64,000 nt of DNA from Castor canadensis (GCF_047511655.1 NC_133394.1:61102501-61166500), one strand, 5' to 3'. Shown: positions 11,066 to 24,175, counted from the stretch's first letter. The notes: generated by a model from the letters alone, not told the origin. Translations and numbers: made by a program.

Positions 11066-12599
11066 AAAACTCTGTGATACAAACAGTGTAAGTGGTAGAT
11101 TGTGTGTGTCTGAGAGAGATTTGTGGATACAAACATACATTTTACTATAAAAATGTACTATTGAATTTTACATAAATTTTTGCTTATTTCTAAATGAAAA
11201 TGTATATGTGACAAATCTTTCACATGTAATTGTAAGTATTTGTTACAAGGAGGTTATTTGTTGCTTTTGAACAAACAGCAACATCCAGAGTCAAAGACTG
11301 TTGTGGGTCTCATTATTTCCTGTCTCCCAAAGTATGAATTGTATTAATTAAGTACATTTAGAGGGGAAAAGTGGCTCTTTGCTATATCCCCATCAAGCTA
11401 CTGTCTCTTTACTTACTGATGCTTGTTACAATTTATTAACTGTAAATTATGCCTCATAATAAATTAACCCTTCTTTCAATTTTCCAGATGTGAAAGTTGC
11501 ATAATTCCAAATCAGCCAGTTGGTTTCCTGAAAATATAGATATGTAATAATTTCCTGCAACATTGAGCCTCAGAAGAATTTAACAGCTTTTGTGATCTAG
11601 TGCCAATGTTCATTTTTAAGCCAGGAGCAAACATATAAATCATGTTCAGCACAGGGTACCTGTCTTTAGAAAGCTGTTTACAACCGTGTATATTTATTAG
11701 GTTTTCATGGTTTCAAGCAATATGTGCTTGTTTGCCCTCTCTTTTTCTTGGCAGACACGTACACATACACATCCCTATCAAAAAGCTTTTCTGATACATC
11801 ATAAAATACAGCCTTTGGGGAAGATTATTTTTCCCACTTACACTCCTGTGTTGTTGTTTCAGATAATGTCTTAAATAAACTGTTTTTTTTTTTGCTGTCC
11901 AACTGTGTTTACAAGTGTCCTTTCCCCACCTGTCAAGAAGTGTAAAGTATCTGAGGTTTCATCTAATAGCTGACAAGCCAGCCTGCCAGGGTTTCATGAA
12001 TACTGGCAGAAGGCACAACATTCCCAGGTCAGAGAGAAAGGACTGCCTTAGTTGGAGCAATAGCCACAGTACCAGCTTTTGAGCTGATTCTCCAAGTTCC
12101 TTTTCCAATATGGTGGCGTGAAAAGGGCTAGGTGATACCTATACATACAGTGAGTTTCATTATAGGAGGAAAATCCTGAGCTTGGGAAGCCCAAATCTTT
12201 TTGCTATAAGCTTGAATGGCCTTTGCCTCAGAAGAAAATACTGTCTTTTTTAATACTAGAAAGTAAGCATACTTGCCCTTTGTTCCAAAGGAAGATACTC
12301 TTTCTATTTTCCAAGTCTGTTTACAAATATCCTTGGAAAGAGTGCAGAGCAGAAGGGGCCAATGCATCAGCTCACAAGACAGACAGAAATGCAGGAGCCC
12401 CAGGAACAGTCTTCCAGCACCACTGAAGCTTTTTTCCATGGATGTGTGTTAAAATTTAATAATGTTTTCTGTCTATGAGCTTTACAGTCAATATGGATTT
12501 GGGTGCTATGAAGATATGATCTCATAATCATAGACCGCTTGCAAAAAAAAAAAAATCCCAAATTCCTTTTCTTTCGCTAACTGAAACTTCAGTTTTTAG

Positions 12600-12742
12600 T
12601 GTGTGCTCAATTCACTTAACCTCTCTGTATCTCAGTTGCATCTGTGAAGTGAATTAAATAATAATACCTAATTTGATGAGTGTTGAAGAGATTAAATGAG
12701 ATAGTTCATGTCCACCACTCAATAAATATTAGTTTTAATTAA
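12600..12742 (+). repeat. MIR SINE
   Basis: 'cacttaacctctctgtatctcagttgcatctgtgaagtg' through 'ccactcaataaatattag' spans MIR core to 3' end in order. Confidence 0.85.
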
Positions 12743-12949
12743 AATTGGATCAGAGGTATTTAAACACCTCCTTAATTAAACCACCACCACTGGACCCATT
12801 TTCAGATGAAGCTTGGGAACCTGTTTGGCTTTTTGTTGGTGCAGAAGCGTTTATCAAGAAGGAAATAAAAAGCATATGATACTTTTAAAGACCTATTATG
12901 TATTTTAAGTCAATTATTTGACCTAGTATTTCCATACATAATTTTTCAT

Positions 12950-13065
12950 TATTAACAGCATTTTCATAAAGAATTATTTTAGAGATAAGTAGACTGAGAT
13001 TCAGACATTACTAAAAGTCACACAGTTTGTAAGTAGAAGAATACGTGTCAAATTGTCTGATTAAA
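12950..13065 (-). repeat. MIR SINE, antisense
   Basis: 'agataagtagactgagattcagacattactaaaagtcacacagtttgtaagtag' is the MIR core read on the opposite strand. Confidence 0.7.
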
Positions 13066-15329
13066 TGTTTTTCTCACTCTTTTTGAAAATATGATTCCTA
13101 GTTTAACACTTTTCAAATCCCTCTTAGGAACCTCAATTACAGTGTGTGTGTGGCACCTTTGAGAAATGTGAATTTGACTGCTATTCTGTGGTATATTGTC
13201 TTTTTACAAGAGGTGTTCCATTAAGCAGAAAATATCAAGTGATAATAAGGCTATAATCATAAGAAAATTCTCATTTGGATAAATTGTAAGAACTCACTAT
13301 CTTTACTTTGAGAGGCAGACTCTGCTGTTAAACTAAAACAAAAGTAAAAACATTATTTTTTAATTTAGCCCCACAGAAATTTTCTTTCATATCAGCTTCA
13401 TCTAGAATATTGATTATATATTCTTTAAAGCACTTTTATATGAAAATCAAGCTGGGGAAATAATGATTGCTTCTTAACACTAGAATCATATATGCTATAG
13501 ATTTGCAGCCAAATTAAAATTCTGTACCTCCTGAAGTCCTCATTAACAGCAGCAGATCATATTAAAAATCTTTTGAAATAATGCTTCTAGCTCTGTCAAA
13601 AATTCGCTACATCAAGAAAATTCCAATTAAAAAATAAGTCCAAGAATGAAAAACAGGTTAAAAGACTTTCTTAAACCTATCCAGGAAATAAGAGCCTGAA
13701 AAGGTGATTTAAAGTTGTATTGCCATGTGGTCTAAGTTGTGTTATCAGAAATAGGAAAAGTAAAAATATCTTGACAAACACACTTTTTAGGTATGATAAT
13801 TTATTTAGATGAGTCTTTCACATTTTTTTAAAGAGCACAAAACAACATTTGTCCTAAGTCCTGTTTTTTAAGTATCTTTCCACACAATGTTTTTGTGTTA
13901 GCATGGAAAAATGAGGTGTTTTGCCCATATTATATTTACTTCTTAATGCACATTCTCCCTCCAATATACATATAATCGCCCTTAAAATGAACTAAACTTT
14001 CATTTTCTACCACAAACAAAAGCATTTAAGATGGAGTTAGTAATACTAGGACAAGAAGCTTATCCAAACTGATGAACGTGTAACATTTATGCGTTCACTC
14101 ATGTACAGTATAAAATGTAGATTAAGGCATGATGTCCTGAGAGTTAAGGTCCTGAAGTGCTCCATTGTGCATCTCTACAAACCAGAATGACTATTACTTT
14201 TGACATTAACAGTTATTTTCTGTCCTTAGGCCAAGCTAGTTGGCAGATTGCTTTTATGTAATTCCTGTAAAGCTGGCAGGAGGTGACTCATCTATAAAAA
14301 TGCTTCTTTCAATCAAGAAGAGGGTGTCAGAGGGCGAGTGGGTGGCGTCTGAGTGACTAAGTTTTAAGATCTTAGGGGTACTGAAAAAATCTAAGATGAA
14401 GGTTTCTCAGGAGATGTACACATGAAAATCTGGATTGTATCAATGAATCAAAGGTAAACTTTGAAGAGATTACTACACTGTTTGTGCTTAGCATTTCTTT
14501 CATAGCTCAATAAAAAGGGCAATCTTCAAAACTCATAAAAAATGCTTAGAGTTTCAAAAAAGATGTAGGATGAGACAGCGTTACAAGATATTAAAATTGA
14601 AACATTAAGAACATGATATGAAAGGGATAGATACTTCATGAATATGAAACTTATGAGTTTTTCAGAAACAGCCACAAGAAGTAGTATGTCTCTAGAATAA
14701 ATAAAGAGCCTACTCAGTTTCACATTCAAGTAAAACAACAGAGCTTTCCTACAAATGACAGTAGCATGGAAGAGAATAAAAAAATCTCTATTGAAATCCC
14801 TGAGGAGGATTTCAGGTAAATGCAAAGTATCAATATGTCCATGCAGCTAGATAATGATAACTGGTGTTCTCAGTAAATGCACAGTGGAACAGATAAAAGC
14901 CACTACAGTAATTGAACTCCTAGAGAGAGCTCACCAGGTTGACAGGGTGAAATTCTTTGCTTAATGGCTTCGTGTTCTGATTTTTCATGAGACCATGATA
15001 TTATGTCTGTTTTTTTCTTTCTCCTACAAAATTTAAGGGGACAAAGCAAAAACCATAACAAAAGAAAACAATGCAAGGGTCACTAAGATCCAAAAATATA
15101 TGCATTCCCCTTTCTCTACATATGCAAAACAAAACAACAACAACAATAATAAGTTATAATAATGAAAAGATAATCCAGAATGATTGAGCAACTTGAGCAA
15201 GAATAGGTACCTGGATTCAAGAATGTTATCAACGAAGCATTGCAACATCCCCCACATTTTACTGCTCTGTATATTATGTTCATTGGTGGCTTGTCCTATA
15301 TTTTATAACATTTATTTATTATTTTCAGG

Positions 15330-15512
15330 AACTGTGTACTCATGAATGAAAATGGAAAAATGAGACCTGTTGAAACTATTCTAAGAATGGGGAGAGGGGG
15401 ATAAAAGAGAGTGATGGAGAGGTGAATTTAACTAAAATATATTATAAGCACTTTTGTCAATGTAACAATGTACCCCAGTACAACAAAAATATGATAATAA
15501 AAAAAAAGTCCA
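15330..15512 (+). repeat. Probable L1 3' UTR end with poly(A), sense
   Basis: A purine-rich stretch ('ggggagagggggataaaagagag') is followed by 'caatgtaccccagtacaac' and a tail 'gataataaaaaaaaa' (15493-15507). This is the usual layout of a rodent L1 3' UTR end. Family assignment is uncertain. Confidence 0.45.
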
Positions 15513-16564
15513 GTGGAAGCATTCAGACAATAGTCTTAGAACAGTCTGAAGATGTTTAGAATTTAAATAGTAATGTTTACATAGGTATGAAGAGAAAAAG
15601 GTACTAATAGAAGTTGTTCTGGTTCTGTAATTAATCACACAGTTCCTGAAAATAATAAATAAATGTTTTATTTGAAGTTATCTTTACAAAGAAAAACAAT
15701 AATTTTCTCAATCAGGAACTGAATTGGTGTCATTCCAGACCCCTCTGGAGCGCTGATCTGGGTCACTGAGAGCAAGTGACTATTTCTTTTGTGGCCTAAC
15801 AGAAAAAAATAATGAAATCTTTCCCAGTTTTAGAGTCACCTTGCCAAATAGAACTCAAAATGTAAATCAAGCCTACAAACTATTATTAGAAGAAATACTG
15901 AGACTAGTCTAAGATTACTAAGTAAATGAATGTGGTCTTAGATATTCTTTTCAATTATTTCAAACATTAAAATACTGAAGTTTATGCTTTAAGTCTCATT
16001 TGTGTTTATATGAAACCCCTGCACTAATTACACATCAACTTCTGGTATGCATTTATATTTTTATGTATCAACTCCTCAAATGAGAAACTTATGACAAAAC
16101 ATCTTATACATGGGAACATATTAAGAATGAGAAGTAAAAGACAAACTTTGAGAACAAGGTGGAAGATGAAGTGATAACTAATAAGATACAGTCAAAAAAG
16201 AAGCACATGTCATGCTTACTCCATCATGAAGAAAACATGTCACCCCTGATGTTAGGTGACATCTAAGAAGAAAAAAGCCCACCTAAGAAGAAAAGCCACA
16301 AAATGTTAGGGTACCCATGGGGAAGGACCACCACCATCTACCACAAATGAAGAAAGCAATTATATATTCACAGCCCACTGAACAGCCTGGCAGAGGACTA
16401 TCTGATCCTTTGTCTTACATCACCTCTTAGTTCTCCCTTAGGAATGACAAGGCTACACTTATAGTGATACCTATATCTACACCTACATACCTAGTGTAAC
16501 CCTGCTGATAGGGCTTGAAGGGCATTGAGCAATTCTACATTTGATCTTATTTTTCAAAAGAGGT

Positions 16565-19500
16565 GATTGTCACATATTTATTTTTAAATAATTATAATTT
16601 TTATTAGGATATAGTCATGATATGGGAGGGTTCATAGTGACAATTCCGATTAGACTTATATTGTACATTATTTACATGGCCCCCATCGTCTCTCCCCCTC
16701 TCCCCTTCCCCACCCCACTTAAAGCAATTGCAAGAGGTTTTCTAGTTCTGTTTCATATAGGTATATGAAGTCCACCTACCCTATACCATCACCTTAATCT
16801 CCTTAGTTCACCCTCCCTCCTCTCCATTTACCCCCCATCTCCTGAGGGGACACACTGTGCCTATTTTATAGTCCTAGTTTTCATAATAAATATGTGAATT
16901 GACGTTCAGAGCAGTGTCTCAATGTATGCCCTCTGTGGATGTGCTTTACTTTGGTCTGTTCAATCTCTTAGACTACTCTCCCTTATCTCTTTACTCCCAC
17001 CCCCCATTTTTCAACAGCTTTCAGTACACATCCATATATCCTCTACCTTCACATCTGTGGTAGACAATACTACTGTTGCTCTACCATTCTCCTTTCCTTT
17101 CTCTCTTACCCCAGTTCTATATAGTAGTTACACTGTTACAAATATGTTCTACAACTGAGTTTGTATATGATCATGTTTGTTTTTGTGTATATGTTTATCT
17201 TTGAATCTGTCATCCACGAATGAGAAAAAATATGTGTCTTTTGTGTTTTTGATCCTGGCTGACTTCACTTAACATGATGTCCTCCAGTTGCATCCATTTA
17301 CTGTCAAACTCCATGTCATTATTCCTTGTAGCTGAGTAATAATCCATTGTGTATACATACCACAATTTCATGATCCATTCATCAGTTGTAGGGCATCTGG
17401 GTTGTTTCCAGAGTTTATCTATTGTGAATAGTGCTGTGATGAACATCGGTGTACAGGTGTCTCTACTGTATCCTGTTTTGAATTCTTTTGGGTGGATACC
17501 CAGAAGTGGTATCACTAGATCATATGGCAGTTCTATCTCTAGTTTTTTGAGGAATCTCCATACTGTTTTCCATAATGGTTATACTAATTTGCATTCCCAC
17601 CAGCAGTGTATAAGGGTTCCTGTTTTGTCACATCCTTGCCAGCATTTGTTGTTGTTATTACCATTGATTCTGGCCTTTCTAACTGGGGTGTTGTTTTGAT
17701 CTACATCTCTTTTATAACTAGGGAATCTGAACACTTCTTCATGTATCTACTGGACATTTATACCTCTTCCTTTGAGAATTCCCTGTTTAATTCATGTGCC
17801 TATTTCTTCATTGAGATGTTGATTCTTTGGGGCTGAGTTTTTGAGTTCCCTGTAGATTCTGGATAGTAGACCCTTGTTGGATGAGTAGCTGGCAAAGATT
17901 TTCTCCCATACTGTGGGCTGTCTCTTGAGTCTGGTGATTCAAAGTTTCAGGACTTTGGTTTCAAAGTGTAAGGTCTTTGATACACTTTGAATTGATTTTG
18001 GTACAGGATGAAAGACAGGGATGTAGTTTGCATGTGGATATCTGGTTTTCCCACCTGCATTTATTGAAGAGGCTGTCTTTTCTCCATCGTGTATTTTTGG
18101 CTCATTTGTCAAAGATCAGCTGGCTAGATGCATGGGATAATGTATGGATCTTCTATTCCAATCCATTTGTCTTCCTATTTTTTTTGTGACCATAGCATGC
18201 TGTTTTTATTGTTATAACTCTGCAGTATAGTTTGAGGTCAGGTATTGTGATGCCTCCAGTATTGGACTTTTTGCTCAGAATTGCTTTGGTTATTTGAGGT
18301 CTTTTGTGTTCCCATATGTACTGCATGATTGCTTTTTCTACTTCTGTGAAGAACATTTGATAGGAATTTTGATAGGGATTTGATAGGGATTGCATTGAAC
18401 ATGTAGATTGCTTTTGGTTGTATAGCCATTTTCACAATGTTAATTCTACCAATCCATGAGCATGGAAGGTCTTTCCATCTTCTGAAGTCTTCTTCGATTT
18501 CTCTCTTCAGTGGTTTATAGTTTTCATTAAAAAGGTCTTTGGGTTTTTTTAATTAAACTTATTCTGAGGTACTTTATTGTTTTTAAGGCTATTGTAAATG
18601 GGATTGTTTCCCTGATTTTTTTCTCAGTCTCTGTGTTGTTGTTATATAGAAAAGCTACTGAATTCTGTATGTTAATTTTGTGTCCTACGACTGTGCCAAA
18701 AGAGTTTATAATTTCTAATCATTTTTTGGTGGAGTTTTGGGGGTCTGTAAGGTATAGGATCATGTCATCTGCAAATAGGGATCGTTTGACTTCTTTTGTC
18801 CCTATTTGTATGAATCCATTTTATTTCTTGCTCTTGTCTTATTGCTCTGGCTAGGAATTCCAAAACTATATTGAATAGGAGTGAAGAAAGCAGACAGCAC
18901 TGTCTCGTTCCTGGCTTTAAGGGGAATGGTTTCAGTTCTCCATTTAGTATGACACTGGCTCTAGTTTTGTCATATATAACCTTTATTGTGTTGACAAATG
19001 TTCCTCCTATTCCTTCTTTCTTCAGAGCTTTTATCATGAAAGGTTGTTGAAATTTGTCAGAGGATTTTTCTGCATCTATTGAGAGGATCATGTGGGTTTT
19101 TTGTCCTTGCATCTGTTTATGTACTATATTACATTTATGGGTTTATGTATGTTGAACCATCCTTGCATCCCTGGAATGAAAGCAACTTGGTCATTGTGTA
19201 TGATCTTTTGATGTGTTTTTGAATTCTGTTTGCCAGTATTTTGAGAATCTTTACATCTGTATTCATTAAAGATATTGGTCTACAATTCTCTTTTCTGGTT
19301 ACATCTTTATTTGGTTTCAGAATGAGTGTAATGCTGGCTTCACAGAATCTGTTTGTAGTGTTTCTTCCCTTTCTATTTCCTGGAAAAGTTTGAGGAGTAT
19401 TGGTATTAGTTCTTCTTTAAAAGTTTGGTAAAATTTGCTGTGAACCCATCAGGTCCTGGGCTCTTCTTTGTAAGGAGACTATCACTGTTTCAATTTCATT

Positions 19501-19665
19501 GCATGTAATAGGACTATTTAGGTGGTTAATATCTTCTTGGTTCAATTGTGGTTGATTGCATGCATCTAGGAATTTACCATTTTGTCTACATTTCCCAGTT
19601 TACTTGAATATAAGTTTTCAAAGTACTCTCTAAGTATTTTCTGGTTATTGATGTCATCATCTATT
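16565..19665 (-). repeat. 5'-truncated L1, antisense to the gene (about 3.1 kb)
   Basis: Read on the minus strand this is the 3' half of an L1. Reverse-transcriptase text (FADD equivalent near 18770; a frame at 18765-19112 with PLKPGTRQ and [12 protein letters not shown]) leads into ORF2 C-terminal text (18153-18395, TKAILSKK...[11 protein letters not shown]). The ORF2 end follows (17210-17515, [24 protein letters not shown]), then a 3' UTR with a G-rich tract (C-rich here, 16679-16718). Several frameshifts and stops break ORF2, so it is dead. It lacks ORF1 and the 5' UTR. Related to the element at 53273-55620 but more decayed. Confidence 0.9.
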
Positions 19666-20737
19666 TGGAACCTGGAACTTTTCAGAATTTTCTTCACTTG
19701 AAATGAAAAATTTGGAATCATAGGAGTTACTTTTCCTTAGATAAATTGGTCAGACATAAGTAATTTTCAAGTGTCTCATGAGCTAGTCCAAGTATTTAAA
19801 GATATTTCTTTAATTGAGGAAAGATATTTCCAAAAGCACAATCCCAGGCCAAATGCAAGAGATTTTATGATGTGGAAGCATTTTCATGACAGGGTCTGAT
19901 TTGACCAGTTTTAAAAAGATTAAATTAATTAATATATGTGATTAAAATTATATTTTGCAAATTTAATTAAAATGAGTTTTTTCACTTTGTTTTGCTTTTT
20001 TTTGGTTTTATAGCTTAACTGCTGAAGGGCAAAATATGTATTAACATCAAAGTAGATTTTTACAGGATCTGCTAAGATTGTGCATAGAAATCATAAGACC
20101 CTATAGACATCCTTTTTTTTACAGGAATCATGTTAGTCCATAGAGCAAGGTCCCACAAGTATGATGTATAGATAGTAATATGTTCATCCTCTGTTTGCTG
20201 CAGCAGTGAGAAAAATACTGAGCTTGGCAATCTGTAAGGTATCTTCCATCTCTAACATTCAGCTCTGCAGTTATCATGTTTAAGATGAATCCTTTGTGAA
20301 ACCTTAAACAGAGGACTCTCTAGTCAGGTTCTGGTCATCAAACGTTGCCTGCAAACACCTACTAAGGAAACAGAAGACCATCTCTGTGGAAAAACTCCTG
20401 GGATCTTTCCCCTCTCCACGGTAGTAATACACAACCCCCACCAGGTGTACTGAAGTACAAACATACAGAGCTAGTGTGAAAGCCCAAAGTATTATTTGGT
20501 ATTTTTGCATCTGTATTATAATTGACTATTTGTATATCTTTATTGCTTCTCTCCTTTTTTGTAATCAAGTATATGAAATGTCACATTTCTTGTATGAATA
20601 CCTGTGAAAACATCAAATCTTTTTTTAGAGTTGAGATAAGGGAATAAAATTTTACTGTTACAACTATGTTTCAGCTACTAGACTTTACATAGACTTTACA
20701 TTATTCAAAACTTAAAAACCAAAGAAATAGATATTGT

Positions 20738-20835
20738 TACCATTTTTTTCAGAACAAGGAAACTGAGACTCAGAAAAGACATTTGCTAAAGTGAAAAGTT
20801 GCTTAGTGTCCTCTGAGCTGGGATGGGAGCCCAGG
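20738..20835 (-). repeat. MIR SINE fragment, antisense
   Basis: 'aaggaaactgagactcagaaaagacatttgctaaag' plus 'gagctgggatgggagccc' are antisense MIR blocks. Confidence 0.6.
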
Positions 20836-21184
20836 ATTCTCCCTCCAGGAACCATGCTATTAATCATCTTTCAGGAATAGTGTCTCAGTTAGAATTTTGT
20901 CAGAAAGTCACAGAAAGTTATTCTGGTAGCTTGGCTTGTCTTGGAGTTTCTGTCAGATGTTACACCATGTCTATTTCTGGTCCTTTCAATCAGCTGGCCT
21001 TTTCTCTTTTCATCTTTAGAGTCACCATCCTTTTTGTTTTTTCCACTATCACTCTAAATGTTCAGTCCAGAGAAGCTGGACTGATCTAAAGAAATATTTT
21101 TCCTCAATTTTAGTTCCTTTTTTTGACCCAGAACTGTACTTTAGCTTCAGACGTAACTGCTCTCAATTCCATGTCAGAAGCATT

Positions 21185-21720
21185 CATCTATTTATTCAAC
21201 AAATAGTTGTGTCTACTACATGCCCTGGACAGTGTGCAGTGAATGAAACAGGCAAACTCCCTGCTATCTTGTCCCTTACATTCAGTGGGAGCAGGCAATA
21301 ATGGGCAAGTAAATGTACAGCATAAGACTTGTTAGCAAGTGTGGAGAAAATAATGTAAGGCAGAGAAGATAGGGAAGCATAAGGTGGGGGCATGACTCAA
21401 GTGGTAGAGTGCCTGCCTAGCAAGCACAAGGTCCTGAATTCAAACTCCAGTACCACCTTAACTAATTAATTACAGAAGTCTGGGCCTCAGAGGCTAGAGA
21501 AATATTGGTGCCAAGTTTTAAAAGAGCATTTTAAATTTTTCAGGAAAAGCCTCCCTGACATAATACTATTTGAGTTTTCTCATAAAAGAAATGTGATTAA
21601 AATGTGATAATATGAGGAAGGGATTTAAAGGCAGAGAGAAAGAATAGGAAGAACAGAGGCCTAGAAGCAGGAATGACCTTGCTGTGTTTCTCTAACAAAA
21701 AGAAGGCCTGTGGACTGGAG
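21185..21720 (-). repeat. L2 LINE 3' region, antisense, split by an ID SINE
   Basis: Opens with 'atctatttattcaacaaatag', the antisense end of L2, continues through 'ctgctatcttgtcccttacattcagtggg' and resumes after the ID insertion with 'gcctagaagcaggaatgac'. Confidence 0.75.
21382..21462 (+). repeat. ID SINE (tRNA-Ala-derived)
   Basis: Carries 'catgactcaagtggtagagtgcctgcctagcaagcac' and 'ttcaaactccagtacc', the ID A- and B-box arrangement. Inserted inside the L2 fragment. Not a tRNA gene: the anticodon arm and the 3' acceptor strand do not form. Confidence 0.9.
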
Positions 21721-22322
21721 CTAAGTGAAAAGAATGAATTGGTACCAAGAATTACTTCAGTTGTCTATAATTCATTCAAGACTGGCATTTGACTTTAGCA
21801 ATTTGAACCATTTTCCTGAAAACTTATTTTAAGACTAGACATTTGCTTAGTGCTTTAAAATGTAGAAAGACTTTTCCCAGATATTATCTCATTTTCTCTC
21901 AAAATAGCCCATCACTGAGCAATGTGTCTAATCTGATTATTTCAGCAACAAAACACAAGATGTGACATATAGAATACACTCAATAAATGTAAGTTGAACT
22001 ATTAATAAATTGATTTGTTAATTCTGTAGCACAACTTACCTCATCAACTTTAACATGTTCATTTTTATTGAACAGCAATGATTAAAGTATGATGCAGAGA
22101 TACTTCAGAGGCTGTAGAGTTGAGGGAGACAGTTGCCACCACTCTAATTTGCATATGTATTTAATTTTGTGGCAATTCACACTTTTTCTGCCTAACTCTT
22201 CCATTAGGTTCTTTAGTACCTCTCCTCTCAGTCAGTTTCTACGGACTCCTAATCAATACTTGTTAACTTGATATATTCTTACAAACCAGATCACAAAGCT
22301 GTATTAAAACTATATGAAAAAT

Positions 22323-22438
22323 CCTGGCCCTCTCATATTGTTCCATGCCAGAGCAAGCTATGGTTCCAAACCATTGCCTGGCCTCTGCCTGTAGTCTGTT
22401 GGCACTGAAGAGGGTTGCACAGTGGGAAAGAAAAGAAA
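22323..22438 (+). pseudogene. Retroposed small RNA, probably an H/ACA snoRNA copy (116 bp)
   Basis: The segment is flanked by a perfect 17-bp direct repeat (AAAACTATATGAAAAAT at 22306-22322 and 22439-22455) and ends in an A-rich tail, so it was inserted by L1-type retrotransposition. The body has an H-box-like AGAGCA (22351-22356), and an ACA followed by three bases (ACAGTG at 22419-22424) just before the tail, with hairpin-capable sequence between (TGCC...GGCA arms). This fits the 3' portion of an H/ACA snoRNA with a 5'-truncated first hairpin. I could not name the parent RNA; another small RNA or mRNA fragment is possible. Confidence 0.55.
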
Positions 22439-22499
22439 AAAACTATATGAAAAATAAAGTGACTCCAAGTGAGAGCATGAAATCTTTCTTAAAGAATAA

Positions 22500-22745
22500 A
22501 TTTGTCTTAGTTCATTTGTGCTACTATAACAAAATATCACACACTGGGCAACTTATAAATAAGAGAATTTTTTTTCCTCCCAGTTTTAGAACCTGGAAAG
22601 TCCAAGATCAAGGTCTCTACACATTTGGTGTCAAGTGAGGGCCAATCTCTCTGCTCAAAAATGGAACTTTTATAAGGACCCTAATTCTATCCATGAGATC
22701 TCTGCTCTCATGGCTTACTCACCTCCTAAACACCTCACCCCTAGA
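22500..22745 (+). repeat. LTR-like interspersed repeat (MaLR-type appearance)
   Basis: 'ttagttcatttgtgctactataacaaaatatc', 'aagtccaagatcaaggtc' and 'ttttataaggaccctaattc...atgagatctctgctctcat' follow a widespread mammalian MaLR/LTR-like repeat. Family not assigned with certainty. Confidence 0.5.
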
Positions 22746-22859
22746 TGTTATGTGCTGAACACTACTCTAGGCAATGCAAATCCAGACAGAAGCCATTGAA
22801 TTGTGCCATGGGAAGCCAACTGAATTGTGCTAATGAGGAGTGCTAAATGAACAGTATGA

Positions 22860-23110
22860 ACACAGATAATCTCTAACTTATGATGATTTGACTGATGGCT
22901 TTGACTTAAAAATGGTGGGAAAGTATACACATGCAACCATTCTTTTTTCACTTTCAGTATAATATTAATAAATTAGATGAGGCATTCAATACTTTATCTC
23001 AAGATAGACTTTGTGGTAGATGGTTTTTTCCTAATTGTAAGCTAACATAAATGTTCTTTTTTTTAATGTGAAAAAAATGTAGTGTTGAGAGTATTTCAAG
23101 TAACAGGACA
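22860..23110. repeat. Tigger-like DNA transposon, left part
   Basis: 'ctctaacttatgatgatttgactgatgg', 'acatgcaaccattcttttttcactttcagta' and 'aggcattcaatactttatc' match a palindromic mammalian DNA transposon whose other end ('aaaccccatcataagtcaaggagtac') reappears at 23435-23470. The two halves are separated by an LTR-like insertion. Confidence 0.55.
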
Positions 23111-23182
23111 TGATGTGGGAGATCTATTTTTGATAAATTGATTAAGGGATGCTAATTTGATAAGATGACTCATGAACACCAT

Positions 23183-23435
23183 GTTAGTTTTCTAAGGCTG
23201 CCATAACAAAATGCTGCAAACTGGGAGGCATATAATAAACAGAAATTCATTGTCTTGTGGATCTGAAGTATGGAAGTCCAAAGTCACGATTTCAGCCCTG
23301 ACTTACTTCCTCTGAGACTCTAGGTAGGACCCTTCCCTGACCATCCCAGTCTTCTCAATATAGCTGTCAATCTTTGTATTGAAGCTGCCTCACTGAATCT
23401 CTAATGATGTTATCACATGACTTGTCTTCACGTAA
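23183..23435 (+). repeat. LTR-like repeat nested in a DNA transposon
   Basis: 'tgttagttttctaaggctgccataacaaaatgctgcaaactgggagg' is the start of the same MaLR-like class as 22500-22745. It interrupts the Tigger-like element around it. Confidence 0.5.
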
Positions 23436-23719
23436 AACCCCATCATAAGTCAAGGAGTACATGTATGTCAATAGTAACAGTAAGAGTAATAAACTAAGAA
23501 GAATTAAATAAAGCAGGGAAAAAGATAAAGAGTGATAGGCTGGGCATCTATTTAAAAGAAGATGTTCACAAAAAAAATCAATATCTGAAGTGATAGATAT
23601 GTTAATTGGCTTGATTCATCCATTTCACAGCATATACATCTTTCAAAACATGACCTTGTACTCTGTGAATATATATAATTTTATTTGCCAATTTATAAAG
23701 TTGAGGAAATGTTTCTTTA

Positions 23720-24080
23720 AAAATGAAAAATAAAAGGAAAAGAATGTGGTCAAGGTAAGCCTTACTGAGATTATGTTTAAGCAAAGACCTAAAAGAGTAA
23801 GTGAGTAAACCACATGCATATGTGGAGAAAGGAAGCTCATCTTTTAAGAGGAAACAGAAAAACTAAAGGCCTAGAGCAAACTTGGAATGTTCCAGGAATC
23901 ACATGGAGGCAAGTATGTCCACAACCAAGCCAAAAGGAAGAAGAATTATAAAAGGCCTAAGACACAGCCCAAACTATGTATGGACTTGTGAAGACCAGTT
24001 CTATTTCCAAAGAGTTCATGATGTGTTTGACCTTGACACCATCTTGAAAGCTTTTGTTAAAGTTGGTATAAAGGGTAAAG
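23720..24080 (-). repeat. L2 LINE fragment, antisense
   Basis: 'gtggtcaaggtaagccttactgag...gcaaagacctaaaagag' and 'tggaatgttccagg...aggcctaagacacag' are antisense L2 blocks. The open frame at 23882-24118 lies inside it and is not a gene. Confidence 0.6.
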
Positions 24081-24175
24081 GGCATCTACTGCAAATAATT
24101 TTGTCATATAATTCATAAAATAGCCTTTAAAACTCAGGAAAAAGCAAGGATAGCAATACTCACATTTGTACACTA

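Noticed and set aside
12128-12439. 103-residue minus-strand frame with a hydrophobic start
   Set aside because: No homology that I recognise and no splice or promoter context; the length is within chance for AT-rich intron.
21382-21462. tRNA-Ala-like sequence (also at 48322 and 48681)
   Set aside because: ID SINEs keep the promoter boxes of tRNA-Ala but lack a foldable cloverleaf and 3' acceptor end; they are repeats, not tRNA genes.
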